NCBI RefSeq assembly: GCF_001278075.1
Contig: NZ_CP011340.1
Location: forward strand, 2,666,001-2,730,000
DNA: 64,000 bases
Direction of reading: 5' to 3'
DNA from: Streptomyces pristinaespiralis
GTDB lineage: Bacteria > Actinomycetota > Actinomycetes > Streptomycetales > Streptomycetaceae
Positions 48,744-56,883 of this stretch are shown here, in pieces; position 1 is the stretch's first letter; each line of letters begins with the position of its first letter. The notes below the pieces were generated by a model that saw only the letters and a list, made by a program, of their open reading frames with translations, was not told where the DNA came from and ran no database searches. Made by a program: the position numbers and the translations under genes.

Positions 48744-50168
48744 TCAGACTCCGGCGGGCGCAGGGGTTTCGGACAGGTCGGCGGGCGAGGCGAGGTGGCC
48801 CAGAACCGCGGTGGCGGCGGCGACCTGCGGGGAGACCAGGTGCGTGCGGCCGCCCTTGCCCTGCCTGCCCTCGAAGTTGCGGTTGGAGGTGGAGGCGGAG
48901 CGCTCGCCGGGCGCGAGTTGGTCCGGGTTCATGCCGAGGCACATGGAGCAGCCGGCGTGCCGCCATTCGGCCCCGGCCTCCTTGAAGACCTTGTCCAGAC
49001 CCTCTTCCACGGCCTGGAGCGCGACGCGGACCGAGCCGGGGACGACCAGCATCCGTACGCCTCTCGCGACTTTGCGGCCGTCCAGGATCGCGGCGGCGTT
49101 GCGCAGGTCCTCGATGCGCCCGTTGGTGCAGGAGCCTACGAAGACGGTGTCCACGTTGATGTCACGCAGCGGCTGTCCTGCGGTCAACCCCATGTATTCC
49201 AGGGCCTTTTCCGCGGCCAGGCGCTCCGACGCGTCCTCGTACGAAGCAGGGTCGGGGACGTGTCCCGACAACGGCGCGCCCTGGCCGGGGTTGGTGCCCC
49301 AGGTGACGAACGGGGCGAGTTCCGCGGCGTCGATGAAGACCTCGGCGTCGAACACCGCGTCGTCGTCGGTACGCAGCGTCTTCCAGTACTCGACCGCAGC
49401 GTCCCAGTCGGCTCCCTGGGGCGCGTGGTCGCGGCCCTGGAGGTAGTCGAAGGTGGTGCGGTCGGGGGCGATCATGCCGGCGCGGGCGCCGGCCTCGATC
49501 GACATGTTGCAGATGGTCATCCGGGCTTCCATCGACAGCTTCTCGATGGCCGAGCCGCGGTATTCGAGGATGTAGCCCTGGCCGCCGCCGGTGCCGATCT
49601 TCGCGATGATCGCGAGGATCAGGTCCTTGGCGGTGACACCGTCGGGCAGCTCGCCCTCGACGGTGATGGCCATGGTCTTGGGGCGGGCCAAGGGCAGCGT
49701 CTGGGTGGCCAGCACGTGCTCGACCTGGGAGGTGCCGATACCGAAGGCCAGCGCTCCGAACGCGCCGTGCGTGGAGGTGTGCGAGTCACCGCAGACCACG
49801 GTGGTGCCGGGCTGGGTCAGGCCCAGCTGAGGGCCGACGACGTGCACGACGCCCTGCTCGACATCGCCCAGCGGGTGCAGCCGTACGCCGAACTCGGCGC
49901 AGTTCTTGCGCAGGGTCTCCAGCTGGACGCGGGAGACCGGGTCGGCGATCGGCTTGTCGATGTCGATGGTCGGGGTGTTGTGGTCCTCGGTCGCGATGGT
50001 GAGGTCGAGGCGGCGCACCTGCCGGCCGTTCTTCCGCAGACCGTCGAAGGCCTGGGGGCTGGTCACCTCGTGCAGCAGATGCAGATCGATGAAGAGGAGG
50101 TCGGGCTCGCCCTCGGCGCGCCGGACGACATGGTCGTCCCAGACCTTCTCCGCGAGTGTCCTACCCAT
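48744..50168 (-). CDS. leuC: 3-isopropylmalate dehydratase large subunit
   Basis: A 474-residue aconitase-family enzyme with a 4Fe-4S cluster. Cluster cysteines are in [15 protein letters not shown] and [34 protein letters not shown] is near 130-148. ATG at 50168 ([10 protein letters not shown]); the frame is open further but adds no family sequence. It leads the leuC-leuD operon and is divergent from its likely regulator ndgR. Confidence 0.98.
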   Translation of the reverse strand: MGRTLAEKVWDDHVVRRAEGEPDLLFIDLHLLHEVTSPQAFDGLRKNGRQVRRLDLTIATEDHNTPTIDIDKPIADPVSRVQLETLRKNCAEFGVRLHPLGDVEQGVVHVVGPQLGLTQPGTTVVCGDSHTSTHGAFGALAFGIGTSQVEHVLATQTLPLARPKTMAITVEGELPDGVTAKDLILAIIAKIGTGGGQGYILEYRGSAIEKLSMEARMTICNMSIEAGARAGMIAPDRTTFDYLQGRDHAPQGADWDAAVEYWKTLRTDDDAVFDAEVFIDAAELAPFVTWGTNPGQGAPLSGHVPDPASYEDASERLAAEKALEYMGLTAGQPLRDINVDTVFVGSCTNGRIEDLRNAAAILDGRKVARGVRMLVVPGSVRVALQAVEEGLDKVFKEAGAEWRHAGCSMCLGMNPDQLAPGERSASTSNRNFEGRQGKGGRTHLVSPQVAAATAVLGHLASPADLSETPAPAGV

Positions 50169-50254
50169 CGCTTTCCCTCCGGCCGGCTGTGCCGCCGACA
50201 CATCTAGAGATCTTGTGCAGTGCCCGTTGGTCCGCGGGCCGCCACTACAGCGTG

Positions 50255-50298
50255 GCAAGTTCCGGAGAAAATTGAACTTGCGTTTCACAGAGTGAGAC
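50255..50298. promoter_or_regulatory. Candidate NdgR operators in the leuC-ndgR intergenic region
   Basis: A perfect inverted repeat GCAAGTTC-N11-GAACTTGC (50255-50281) abuts an imperfect one, GTTTCAC-AGA-GTGAGAC (50282-50298). NdgR is established as binding the ndgR-leuC region in Streptomyces; assigning it to these repeats is inference. Confidence 0.55.
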
Positions 50299-50312
50299 GC
50301 GAGTATCGTTGC

Positions 50313-51029
50313 ATGGACAACTCTAGCGGCGTCGGCGTCCTCGACAAGGCGGCCCTTGTCTTGAGCGCCCTGGAGTCCGGTCCGGCCACCCTCGCGGGGC
50401 TGGTCGCGGCCACCGGACTCGCACGACCCACGGCACATCGCCTGGCCGTGGCACTGGAGCACCACCGTATGGTGGCGCGGGACATGCAGGGCCGGTTCAT
50501 CCTCGGCCCGCGGCTGGCGGAGCTCGCCGCCGCGGCGGGCGAGGACCGGCTGCTCGCGACGGCCGGGCCGGTACTCACGCATCTGCGCGACGTGACCGGC
50601 GAGAGCGCGCAGCTCTACCGCCGGCAGGGAGACATGCGGATCTGCGTCGCGGCGGCCGAGCGGCTGTCCGGACTGCGGGACACCGTGCCCGTCGGCTCCA
50701 CGCTCACCATGAAGGCCGGCTCCTCGGCCCAGATCCTGATGGCCTGGGAGGAGCCGGAGCGCCTGCACCGGGGCCTCCAGGGCGCGCGCTTCACGGCGAC
50801 CGCCCTGTCCGGCGTCCGGCGCCGGGGCTGGGCCCAGTCGATCGGCGAGCGCGAGCCGGGCGTCGCGTCCGTCTCCGCGCCCGTGCGCGGCCCCTCCAAC
50901 CGCGTGGTCGCCGCCGTCTCGGTCTCCGGACCGATCGAGCGCCTGACCCGCCACCCGGGCCGTATGCACGCCCAGGCGGTCATCGACGCCGCCGCCCGCC
51001 TGAGCGAGGCCCTGCGCCGCAACGGCTGA
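50313..51029 (+). CDS. ndgR: IclR-family regulator NdgR
   Basis: 238 residues: an N-terminal winged helix ([36 protein letters not shown]) and a C-terminal IclR effector domain ([21 protein letters not shown]). NdgR is known in S. coelicolor to control leucine and other amino-acid genes and antibiotic production. Being divergent from leuCD supports the identity. ATG at 50313. A terminator hairpin follows. Confidence 0.95.
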   Translation: MDNSSGVGVLDKAALVLSALESGPATLAGLVAATGLARPTAHRLAVALEHHRMVARDMQGRFILGPRLAELAAAAGEDRLLATAGPVLTHLRDVTGESAQLYRRQGDMRICVAAAERLSGLRDTVPVGSTLTMKAGSSAQILMAWEEPERLHRGLQGARFTATALSGVRRRGWAQSIGEREPGVASVSAPVRGPSNRVVAAVSVSGPIERLTRHPGRMHAQAVIDAAARLSEALRRNG

Positions 51030-51052
51030 TCCCTCACTTCCGTACGTCCACG

Positions 51053-51090
51053 TCCGGCCGGCCCCTTCAACGCCGCAGGGGCCGGCCGGA
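51053..51090 (+). terminator. Terminator hairpin after ndgR
   Basis: A perfect 14-bp stem (TCCGGCCGGCCCCT) with a 10-nt loop. Confidence 0.8.
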
Positions 51091-51154
51091 GGTGTCCCCG
51101 GGCCCGGCCAGGTGCAGCATGGAAGTACCTGCGAGCGACGGAGGTGCTGGAGCG

Positions 51155-51403
51155 ATGAGCGAGTTCATGGACGTACACCGCGGGATGAAGGGCATCACGA
51201 ATGATCAGTTGATGGAGGCGCACCGCGCGGACCTCGCGATCGAGGGCGAGGAGGGCGTGCACTTCAAGAACGCGTGGGCGGACCCGGAGACGGGCACCGT
51301 GTACTGCCTGTCCGAAGGCCCCTCCGCGGACGCCGTGCAGCGTGTCCACGAGCGCACGGGCCACCCCGCCGACGAGATCCACCCGGTACCTCTCACTGTG
51401 TGA
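51155..51403 (+). CDS. DUF4242-like small protein
   Basis: 82 residues ([20 protein letters not shown] at the start) with the ferredoxin-like pattern [21 protein letters not shown]. It resembles the S. coelicolor nickel-binding DUF4242 protein by recall; metal binding here is not shown. ATG at 51155. It stands alone between ndgR and the tRNA cluster, with a short hairpin (51422-51443) after it. Confidence 0.8.
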   Translation: MSEFMDVHRGMKGITNDQLMEAHRADLAIEGEEGVHFKNAWADPETGTVYCLSEGPSADAVQRVHERTGHPADEIHPVPLTV

Positions 51404-51421
51404 AGCCGGTCCCCCGAGGCT

Positions 51422-51443
51422 CCCGCCGTTCCGGAACGGCGGG
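51422..51443 (+). terminator. Short hairpin after the DUF4242-like gene
   Basis: CCCGCCGTTCC directly followed by its complement, 18 bp after the stop; a likely terminator. Confidence 0.6.
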
Positions 51444-51555
51444 GGTCTCTCATGGTTCCGGGCGCCGAACTCGTCGCCGGCACAAGGCGGATGGAGCGGA
51501 TCCTCCGCGCGGCAGTACCCGCCCAAGAAGCGTCGCCCGGCCGGACCCGGGAACG

Positions 51556-51593
51556 CCGAAGGGGCCTTCCGACTGCTCGGAAGGCCCCTTCGG
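51556..51593 (-). terminator. Terminator of the tRNA operon
   Basis: A perfect 17-bp stem (CCGAAGGGGCCTTCCGA) with a 4-nt loop, seven bases after the last tRNA on the minus strand. Confidence 0.88.
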
Positions 51594-51599
51594 ACTCTG

Positions 51600-51672
51600 T
51601 ACCCCCGACCGGATTCGAACCGGCGCTACCGCCTTGAGAGGGCGGCGTGCTAGGCCGCTACACAACGGGGGC
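51600..51672 (-). tRNA. tRNA-Glu (CUC), copy 1
   Basis: Cloverleaf on the minus strand: acceptor GCCCCCG pairs with CGGGGGT; anticodon arm CCGCC-CTCTCAA-GGCGG; T-arm loop GTTCGAATC. Anticodon CUC reads GAG. No CCA is encoded. Last gene of the five-tRNA unit. Confidence 0.96.
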
Positions 51673-51689
51673 ATGCATCCTGCGACGCG

Positions 51690-51761
51690 CTGGGCTACCA
51701 GGACTCGAACCTAGACTAAATGAACCAGAATCACTCGTGCTGCCAATTACACCATAGCCCA
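51690..51761 (-). tRNA. tRNA-Gln (CUG), copy 1, with a weaker anticodon stem
   Basis: Minus-strand cloverleaf: acceptor TGGGCTA/TAGCCCA, discriminator G, loop TTCTGGT with anticodon CUG. The anticodon stem AGTGA/TCATT contains a G-U pair, unlike the ACTGA/TCAGT stem of the second copy. Acceptor pairs also differ, with compensation. Confidence 0.93.
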
Positions 51762-51777
51762 TGGTGGTTTAGACCAG

Positions 51778-51850
51778 TACCCCCGACCGGATTCGAACCG
51801 GCGCTACCGCCTTGAGAGGGCGGCGTGCTAGGCCGCTACACAACGGGGGC
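51778..51850 (-). tRNA. tRNA-Glu (CUC), copy 2
   Basis: Appears identical to copy 1 over its 73 nt (same CTCTCAA loop and acceptor stem). Confidence 0.96.
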
Positions 51851-51937
51851 CCTAGCGATCCTCATCCGACGACAGCCGGATGTTGTCACCGTGCGAAACA
51901 CCGGGTGCGACCCAGGTGATCACGCGGGAAGGATCTG

Positions 51938-52010
51938 TACCCCCGACCGGATTCGAACCGGCGCTACTGCCTTGAGAGGGCAGCGTGCTAGGCCGCTACA
52001 CAACGGGGGC
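51938..52010 (-). tRNA. tRNA-Glu (CUC), copy 3
   Basis: Same as copies 1 and 2 except for a compensated change in the anticodon stem (CTGCC/GGCAG instead of CCGCC/GGCGG). Confidence 0.96.
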
Positions 52011-52031
52011 TTTGCAGATAAGCTCTGCGAG

Positions 52032-52103
52032 CTGGCCTACCAGGACTCGAACCTAGACTAACTGAACCAGAATCAGTCGTGCTGCCAATTACACCATAGG
52101 CCA
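52032..52103 (-). tRNA. tRNA-Gln (CUG), copy 2
   Basis: Acceptor TGGCCTA/TAGGCCA, discriminator G, anticodon arm ACTGA-TTCTGGT-TCAGT, anticodon CUG. First gene of the minus-strand tRNA unit. Confidence 0.96.
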
Positions 52104-52190
52104 CCAAAACTCAACCCCCTGCTGGGGGTCTTGTTCGGTCTGCGCTTCCGGCTCCCGGGCTTTCGGCCCGCTCTCCTTGGCGCAGGAAGA

Positions 52191-52219
52191 ACATTACCCG
52201 AAGGTGGACGGCGCTCCAA
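52191..52219 (-). promoter_or_regulatory. Predicted promoter of the tRNA cluster
   Basis: Minus-strand TTGGAG (52214-52219), 17-bp spacer, TAATGT (52191-52196). It overlaps the 3' end of the HAD gene and lies about 90 bp before the first tRNA. Confidence 0.5.
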
Positions 52220-52916
52220 AACGGGTATCGGCGCGGAGCAGGACCGGAAGCTCGTCGAGACCGGTGATCCTCATCAGCTCGGGACGCCCGCCGAGCCCCG
52301 CGCGGTCCAGCCAGATGCCGGTGAGTCCGGCCTCGACGGCGCCACGGGCGTCGATGTCCGGCTGGTCCCCCACGTACGCGACCTCGTGCGGAGCCAGTTC
52401 CATGGCCTCGCAGGCGGCCAGGAAGGCCCCTGCCTCCGGCTTGGAGATCCCGATCTCCACCGCGCACACGACGGCCTCGAAACGGTCCCGCACGCCGAGC
52501 GTGCGCAGCTTGCGCTCCTGGTTGTGGATGCTCGAATTCGACAGGATCCCGTGACGATAGTCATGGGCGAGGAGGTCCAGAACGGGCACCGCGTCGGGGA
52601 AGAGGGACCAGGCCGCCTCGTAGTGCCTGACGTGCCGGCCGAACCAGGCGTCCGCGTCCGCGTCGGTCATGTCCCGGGCGGAGAGGAACGCACGCACCCG
52701 GTCGCGCCGCTGCCCCTGGAAATCGGTCTCGCCCGCGGCGAACCGGGCCCACTGGACGTCCGTGATCGCCCGCCATGCGACAAGGGCCTGCTCGAGGCTC
52801 TCGTATCCCTCGGGCAGGCCCTCGTGCGCGAGGTGCTTGCTCATGCCGACGCGGTCGGCGCTCGCGTAGTCGAAGATCGTGTCGTCGAGGTCCCAGAGCA
52901 CGGCTCGGATCGGCAT
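52194..52916 (-). CDS. HAD-family hydrolase
   Basis: 240 residues with all four HAD motifs: DLDDTIFD near 9-16 (nucleophile and acid aspartates), SNSS near 129, the lysine of ISKPEAG near 163 and VGDQPDIDARG near 187. A helical cap lies between motifs I and II, as in YjjG/HAD-IA phosphatases. Substrate unknown. ATG at 52916. It is followed by the tRNA cluster. Confidence 0.92.
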   Translation of the reverse strand: MPIRAVLWDLDDTIFDYASADRVGMSKHLAHEGLPEGYESLEQALVAWRAITDVQWARFAAGETDFQGQRRDRVRAFLSARDMTDADADAWFGRHVRHYEAAWSLFPDAVPVLDLLAHDYRHGILSNSSIHNQERKLRTLGVRDRFEAVVCAVEIGISKPEAGAFLAACEAMELAPHEVAYVGDQPDIDARGAVEAGLTGIWLDRAGLGGRPELMRITGLDELPVLLRADTRFGAPSTFG

Positions 52917-52961
52917 AGGGCCGAGATTACGCGGCGGGGACGACGTCCGGTACGGCGCGTG

Positions 52962-53648
52962 TCAGCCCGCGACGCGCTCGTCCTCCGAGGGGACGACGAA
53001 GAAGTCGGTGACGAAACACGTGACATCGCCGTCCGTGTCCCGGCCGACCCAGGTCGGATAGGCGCCGTCGCCCCAGCCGGACATGAAGGCGATCAGGTTG
53101 TGGCCGGTGTCGGGGGCGGTGATCGTGTGCGGGCCGAGCCCGGCGTCGCCACCGGCGTCGAAGGCGTCCCAGAGCGGGCCCTTGTCGCCCACACAGTCGG
53201 GGAAGGACTCGTCGCAGGCGGCGTCGTAGAAGCAGCCGGTACCGGCGTCGACGCCGTAGGCGAAGAACTCGTCGTCGGCGAGCTCCGCCGGGTCCTGGCC
53301 CGCCTGGTGGGCGATCTCCCAGGTGACGGGCGCCGTGTCCTTGATCACCAGGCGGGCGGCGGCGATCCGCAGGTGCGGCGGCTCGCCGTCGGCCCGCTCC
53401 TCCTCGAATTCGGTGATCGTGGCGACGGCGCACTCCACGCGGTAACGGCCGGGCGGGACCTCAGCGGTGAACGGCTCGGACTCGCCGGTGCCGAGCGAGA
53501 CGAAGGGGTCGCAGGCCACGACCCTGCCCGTGGGCAGCCACAGCTCGCCTGCCGGGATCACGGACATCGTGCCGGCCTGTCCGCCCTCCTCCTCGAACCG
53601 GTTGCCCGGTGTGAAGTGCCAGGAGAAATCGGGGGCGGGCATGGGCAT
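52962..53648 (-). CDS. DUF4241-family protein
   Basis: 228 residues. The pattern TGRVVACDPFVSLGTGES followed by PPGRYRVECAVA fits the DUF4241 family, and the FVTDFFVVP end also matches. The function is unknown; related domains occur in immunity-like proteins of contact or toxin systems, but no toxin is adjacent. ATGs at 53648 and 53642 are both possible. It reads leftward, 45 bp upstream of the HAD gene. Confidence 0.8.
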   Translation of the reverse strand: MPMPAPDFSWHFTPGNRFEEEGGQAGTMSVIPAGELWLPTGRVVACDPFVSLGTGESEPFTAEVPPGRYRVECAVATITEFEEERADGEPPHLRIAAARLVIKDTAPVTWEIAHQAGQDPAELADDEFFAYGVDAGTGCFYDAACDESFPDCVGDKGPLWDAFDAGGDAGLGPHTITAPDTGHNLIAFMSGWGDGAYPTWVGRDTDGDVTCFVTDFFVVPSEDERVAG

Positions 53649-53710
53649 GGGGTCCTCCGGCGGGCGGTGATCGGGATCGACCCGACCCTAGTGGTGCGCT
53701 CCGACAACGC

Positions 53711-53750
53711 CGAGGGGGCGGTGGCCTTCCCCGGCCACCGCCCCCTCGGA
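53711..53750 (-). terminator. Terminator hairpin after gltX
   Basis: A perfect 17-bp stem (CCGAGGGGGCGGTGGCC) with a 6-nt loop, 16 bp beyond the gltX stop codon. Confidence 0.88.
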
Positions 53751-53765
53751 CACGAACACGATCCC

Positions 53766-55241
53766 TTACGCGGCGAGCTTCGCCAGCGCCGCGTCGATAC
53801 GGGCCAGGGTCCTGTCCTTGCCCAGGATCTCCAGGGACTCGAAGAGGGGCAGGCCGACCGTGCGGCCGGTCACCGCGACGCGGACCGGGGCCTGCGCCTT
53901 GCCGAGCTTCAGGCCGTGCTCCTCACCGGCGGCCAGGACGGCCTCCTTGAGGGACTCGGGGCTGGTCCAGTCGGCGCCCTCGAGCCGGGCGCGGGCGGTG
54001 GTGAGCAGGGCCGCCGGGTCGCCCTTCATCGCCTTGGTCCAGGACGCCTCGTCCTCGACGGGCTCGTCGAGGAAGAGGAAGTCCACGTTCGCCGTGATGT
54101 CGGAGAGGACCGTCAGCCGGGTCTGGGCGTGGGGGGCGATGGCCTCCCAGGCGGCGCGGTCGAAGTTCTCCGGCGCCCAGTTGGCGTGCGGGGCCTTCAG
54201 CCATGGCTCACAGGCCTCGGTGAACGCCTTCACGTCGAGCATCCGGATGTGGTCGGCGTTGATCGCCTCGGCCTTCTTCAGGTCGAAGCGGGCCGGGTTG
54301 GCGTTGACGTCCGCGAGATCGAACTTCGCGACCATCTCCGGGATCGTGAAGATGTCCTGGTCGGCCGAGAAGGACCAGCCCAGCAGGGACAGGTAGTTCA
54401 GCAGACCCTCGGGAAGGAAGCCGCGCTCCCGGTAGAGGTTGAGGGACGCCTGCGGGTCGCGCTTGGAGAGCTTCTTGTTGCCCTCGCCCATCACGTACGG
54501 CAGGTGCGCGAAGGAGGGGATCTCCTTGGCGATGCCGAGCTCGATCAGCGCCTTGTAGAGCGCGATCTGCCGCGGGGTGGAGGACAGCAGGTCCTCGCCG
54601 CGCAGGACGTGGGTGATCTCCATCAGCGCGTCGTCGACCGGGTTGACGAGCGTGTAGAGCGGGGCGCCGTTGGCGCGGACGATGCCGTAATCGGGGACGT
54701 TGTCCGGGGTGAAGGTCAGTTCGCCGCGGACGAGGTCCGTGAAGGTGATCGGCTCCTCGGGCATCTTGAAGCGGACGATCGACTCGCGGCCCTCGGCGTC
54801 GTACGCCGCCTTCTGCTCGGCGCTCAGCGTGCGGCACTTGCCGTCGTAGCCGGAGGGCCGGCCGGCGGCGCGGGCGGCGTCGCGGCGGGCCTCGAGCTCC
54901 AGGGCCGTGCAGTAGCAGTGGTAGGCGTATCCGCCGGCCAGCAGCTTCTCGGCGACGTCCCGGTAGATGTCCATCCGCTGCGACTGGCGGTAGGGCGCGT
55001 GCGGGCCGCCGACCTCGGGGCCCTCGTCCCAGTCGAGCCCGAGCCAGCGCATCGAGTCGAGCAGCTGGTTGTAGGACTCCTCCGAGTCACGGGCCGCGTC
55101 GGTGTCCTCGATGCGGAAGACCATGGTGCCGCCGGTGTGCCGGGCGTAGGCCCAGTTGAACAGGGCGGTGCGGACCAGGCCCACATGGGGGTTGCCGGTC
55201 GGGGAGGGACAGAAACGTACGCGGACGGAGCCGTTAGCCAC
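53766..55241 (-). CDS. gltX: Glutamyl-tRNA synthetase
   Basis: A 491-residue class I synthetase. The HIGH-type motif is in RFCPSPTGNPHVG near 9-21 and KLSKRDP is near 255. In actinobacteria this enzyme is normally non-discriminating and also charges tRNA-Gln with Glu for later amidation, which fits the nearby Glu/Gln tRNA cluster. GTG start at 55241, overlapping the end of the upstream FAH-family gene by 8 bp. Confidence 0.97.
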   Translation of the reverse strand: MANGSVRVRFCPSPTGNPHVGLVRTALFNWAYARHTGGTMVFRIEDTDAARDSEESYNQLLDSMRWLGLDWDEGPEVGGPHAPYRQSQRMDIYRDVAEKLLAGGYAYHCYCTALELEARRDAARAAGRPSGYDGKCRTLSAEQKAAYDAEGRESIVRFKMPEEPITFTDLVRGELTFTPDNVPDYGIVRANGAPLYTLVNPVDDALMEITHVLRGEDLLSSTPRQIALYKALIELGIAKEIPSFAHLPYVMGEGNKKLSKRDPQASLNLYRERGFLPEGLLNYLSLLGWSFSADQDIFTIPEMVAKFDLADVNANPARFDLKKAEAINADHIRMLDVKAFTEACEPWLKAPHANWAPENFDRAAWEAIAPHAQTRLTVLSDITANVDFLFLDEPVEDEASWTKAMKGDPAALLTTARARLEGADWTSPESLKEAVLAAGEEHGLKLGKAQAPVRVAVTGRTVGLPLFESLEILGKDRTLARIDAALAKLAA

Positions 55242-56007
55242 GCTTGATCACCTTGTTGGTGAGAGTGCCGATACCTTCGATGGTGACGGCGACCTCGTCG
55301 CCGACGTTGAGCGGGCCCACCCCCGCGGGGGTGCCCGTGAGGACGACGTCGCCCGGGAGCAGCGTCATGGCCTCGGTGATGTGCACGATCAGGTCCTCGA
55401 CGGACCGGACCATCTCGCTGGTGCGGCCCAGCTGGCGCTGCTCGCCGTTGACGGTGCACTGGATCGTCACGTCGGCCGCGTCGAGGCTCGTCTCCACCCA
55501 GGGACCGAGCGGGCAGGAGGTGTCGAACCCCTTGGCCCTGGCCCACTGCTTCTCGCGCTTCTGCGCGTCGCGCGCGGTGACGTCGTTGGCGCAGGTGTAG
55601 CCGAAGATGACGTCCTTGACGCGTTCGCGCGGGACCTCACGGCACATCCGGCCGATGACGACGGCGAGCTCGGCCTCGTGGTGCAGCTCGTTGGAGAACG
55701 ACGGGTACTCGATGGCGTCACCGGAGCCGATCACCGAGGTGGTGGGCTTGAAGAAGGCGACGGGTACGTCGGGGACCTCGTTGCCGAGCTCCGCCGCGTG
55801 CTCCGCGTAGTTGCGGCCGATGGCCACGACCTTGTTGGGGAGCACGGGCGGCAGCAGACGGACCTTGCTCAGCGGGACCTTGGTCCCGGAGAGCTCGAAG
55901 TCGGCGTACGGAATGCCCTTGATGATGTCGAGGACGAGGCCGTCTGGGCCGTCCTCGACCGCGCCGAAGGCGACATTGCCGTCGATGGAGAACCTGGCGA
56001 TGCGCAC
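55234..56007 (-). CDS. Fumarylacetoacetate hydrolase-family protein
   Basis: A 257-residue FAH-fold enzyme. Metal-binding acidic residues are in LHHEAELAVVIGRM, and the motifs FGYTCANDVTARDAQ and LTGTPAGVGPL are diagnostic. Family members are hydratases, decarboxylases or acylpyruvate hydrolases; the substrate cannot be assigned. GTG start at 56007. It overlaps gltX by 8 bp, so the two are co-translated. Confidence 0.93.
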   Translation of the reverse strand: MRIARFSIDGNVAFGAVEDGPDGLVLDIIKGIPYADFELSGTKVPLSKVRLLPPVLPNKVVAIGRNYAEHAAELGNEVPDVPVAFFKPTTSVIGSGDAIEYPSFSNELHHEAELAVVIGRMCREVPRERVKDVIFGYTCANDVTARDAQKREKQWARAKGFDTSCPLGPWVETSLDAADVTIQCTVNGEQRQLGRTSEMVRSVEDLIVHITEAMTLLPGDVVLTGTPAGVGPLNVGDEVAVTIEGIGTLTNKVIKRG

Positions 56008-56129
56008 GGGATGCTGTCGCCCCTCTTTACTTGGTCGCTGGCCGGAGACTGACGCTCCAGGCTAACGCGGCGAGGGAGGCCCGCCCGGCTGCGTCACCGC
56101 GCACGTGACGGCAGTGATGACGCCGGCGG

Positions 56130-56303
56130 TCAGCGGACGGGGGCGTCCATGAGGATCGTGCGGCGGGGGTTGGCCGTCTGGGTGGGAAGATCGACCGAGT
56201 GCTCCTGCTGCTCCGGCGTGTGCAGCTCCTCCGCGTCCTTGAGGTGGGCGAGGGTCGTGCGCCGGGGGTTGGCTATGTTGCGGAACATCATCGTCGTCTT
56301 CAT
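56130..56303 (-). CDS. 57-residue peptide with two ANPRRT repeats, function unknown
   Basis: I translated this short minus-strand frame by hand; it starts MKTTMMFRN and ends LMDAPVR. It contains IANPRRTTL (residues 10-18) and TANPRRTIL (residues 43-51), separated by a 24-residue acidic, hydrophilic spacer (AHLKDAEELHTPEQQ onwards). The repeat codons differ mainly at third positions (CGG/CGC). There is no cysteine, no signal peptide and no membrane segment. The ribosome binding site is weak; internal ATGs at residues 5 and 6 are possible. It lies alone between the FAH-family gene and conservon 1. No modification enzyme is nearby. Confidence 0.7.
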   Translation of the reverse strand: MKTTMMFRNIANPRRTTLAHLKDAEELHTPEQQEHSVDLPTQTANPRRTILMDAPVR

Positions 56304-56882
56304 GTGGTGTGTCTGACCTTGTCCGAGTGCGGGCGCTATGGAGGAGCGCGGTTGACGGATTGCCCATCCCTGTAAAGCGTCAGGCTAAACATCGGATTCC
56401 CGTCGAAAGCCAGGAAGACTCAACGATCACCATGTGAGTTTGCTCACGAGCAGACGGGCAAATCAGGCAATCCGGACCCTCGATCACACATGCGGAACCG
56501 GACATTAGGCCACTGAAGCCCTTATTCCGCTCCTGATCATCGCGACTGGGACACCCCCTCCCCCTAAGCGACTCGTAAGCAGAAGTCCGTTTTACCCAGG
56601 AACGACCTCCACGACTTGTGACCGCACGCTTACATCGTGTCATCCAGGTCACAGGCCGGTACGTGGCCCTTGTTGGAGATCCGGCACTGTGCTGGAATTC
56701 CACGAACCGCCGCGGGTTTCGAACCGGCGCGCATGGGCGCAACGCAGCGCCGAGTTGCGGCGGGGAAGGGGGAGCAGCGCCGGTCACTCACGACCACCAT
56801 GGGGCGCGATCATTGCCCCACGACGCCGACACCGTCCCGCCGTACAAGCGGAGGGACGCCTGGTCCAGAGGTTGCGACGCTA
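56304..56882. other. 579-bp upstream region of conservon 1, with leader ORF
   Basis: It separates the peptide gene from cvnA1 and is comparatively AT-rich at 56370-56640. I see no RNA gene. It holds a conserved block at 56689-56712 shared with the second conservon, and a 64-codon ORF (GTG 56689 to TAG 56881-56883) whose stop overlaps the cvnA1 start codon. Confidence 0.6.
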
Positions 56883-56883
56883 G
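56689..56883 (+). CDS. Possible cvnA1 leader ORF (VLEFHEPP...)
   Basis: 64 codons starting GTG with GGAG ten bases upstream, beginning VLEFHEPP and ending RLVQRLRR. Its TAG shares a base with the GTG of cvnA1. The same arrangement, beginning VLEFLELP, occurs before the second cvnA. The body is arginine-rich and could be out-of-frame noise, so coding is uncertain. Confidence 0.35.
   Translation: MLEFHEPPRVSNRRAWAQRSAELRRGRGSSAGHSRPPWGAIIAPRRRHRPAVQAEGRLVQRLRR

Noticed and set aside
51450..52061. Small ORFs containing PDRIRTG or SGFEPA-like strings near the tRNAs
   Set aside because: These are well-known artefacts of translating tRNA-Glu/Gln genes.
56130..56303. ANPRRT peptide as part of a lanthipeptide, lasso or other RiPP cluster
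   Set aside because: No modifying enzyme, leader protease or transporter gene lies within the window near it, so a RiPP claim is not supported.
56062..56367. Alternative minus-strand frame of 101 codons over the ANPRRT peptide
   Set aside because: It is His/Pro/Gly/Arg-rich with no repeat logic; the ANPRRT frame has two matching nonapeptides and synonymous differences.
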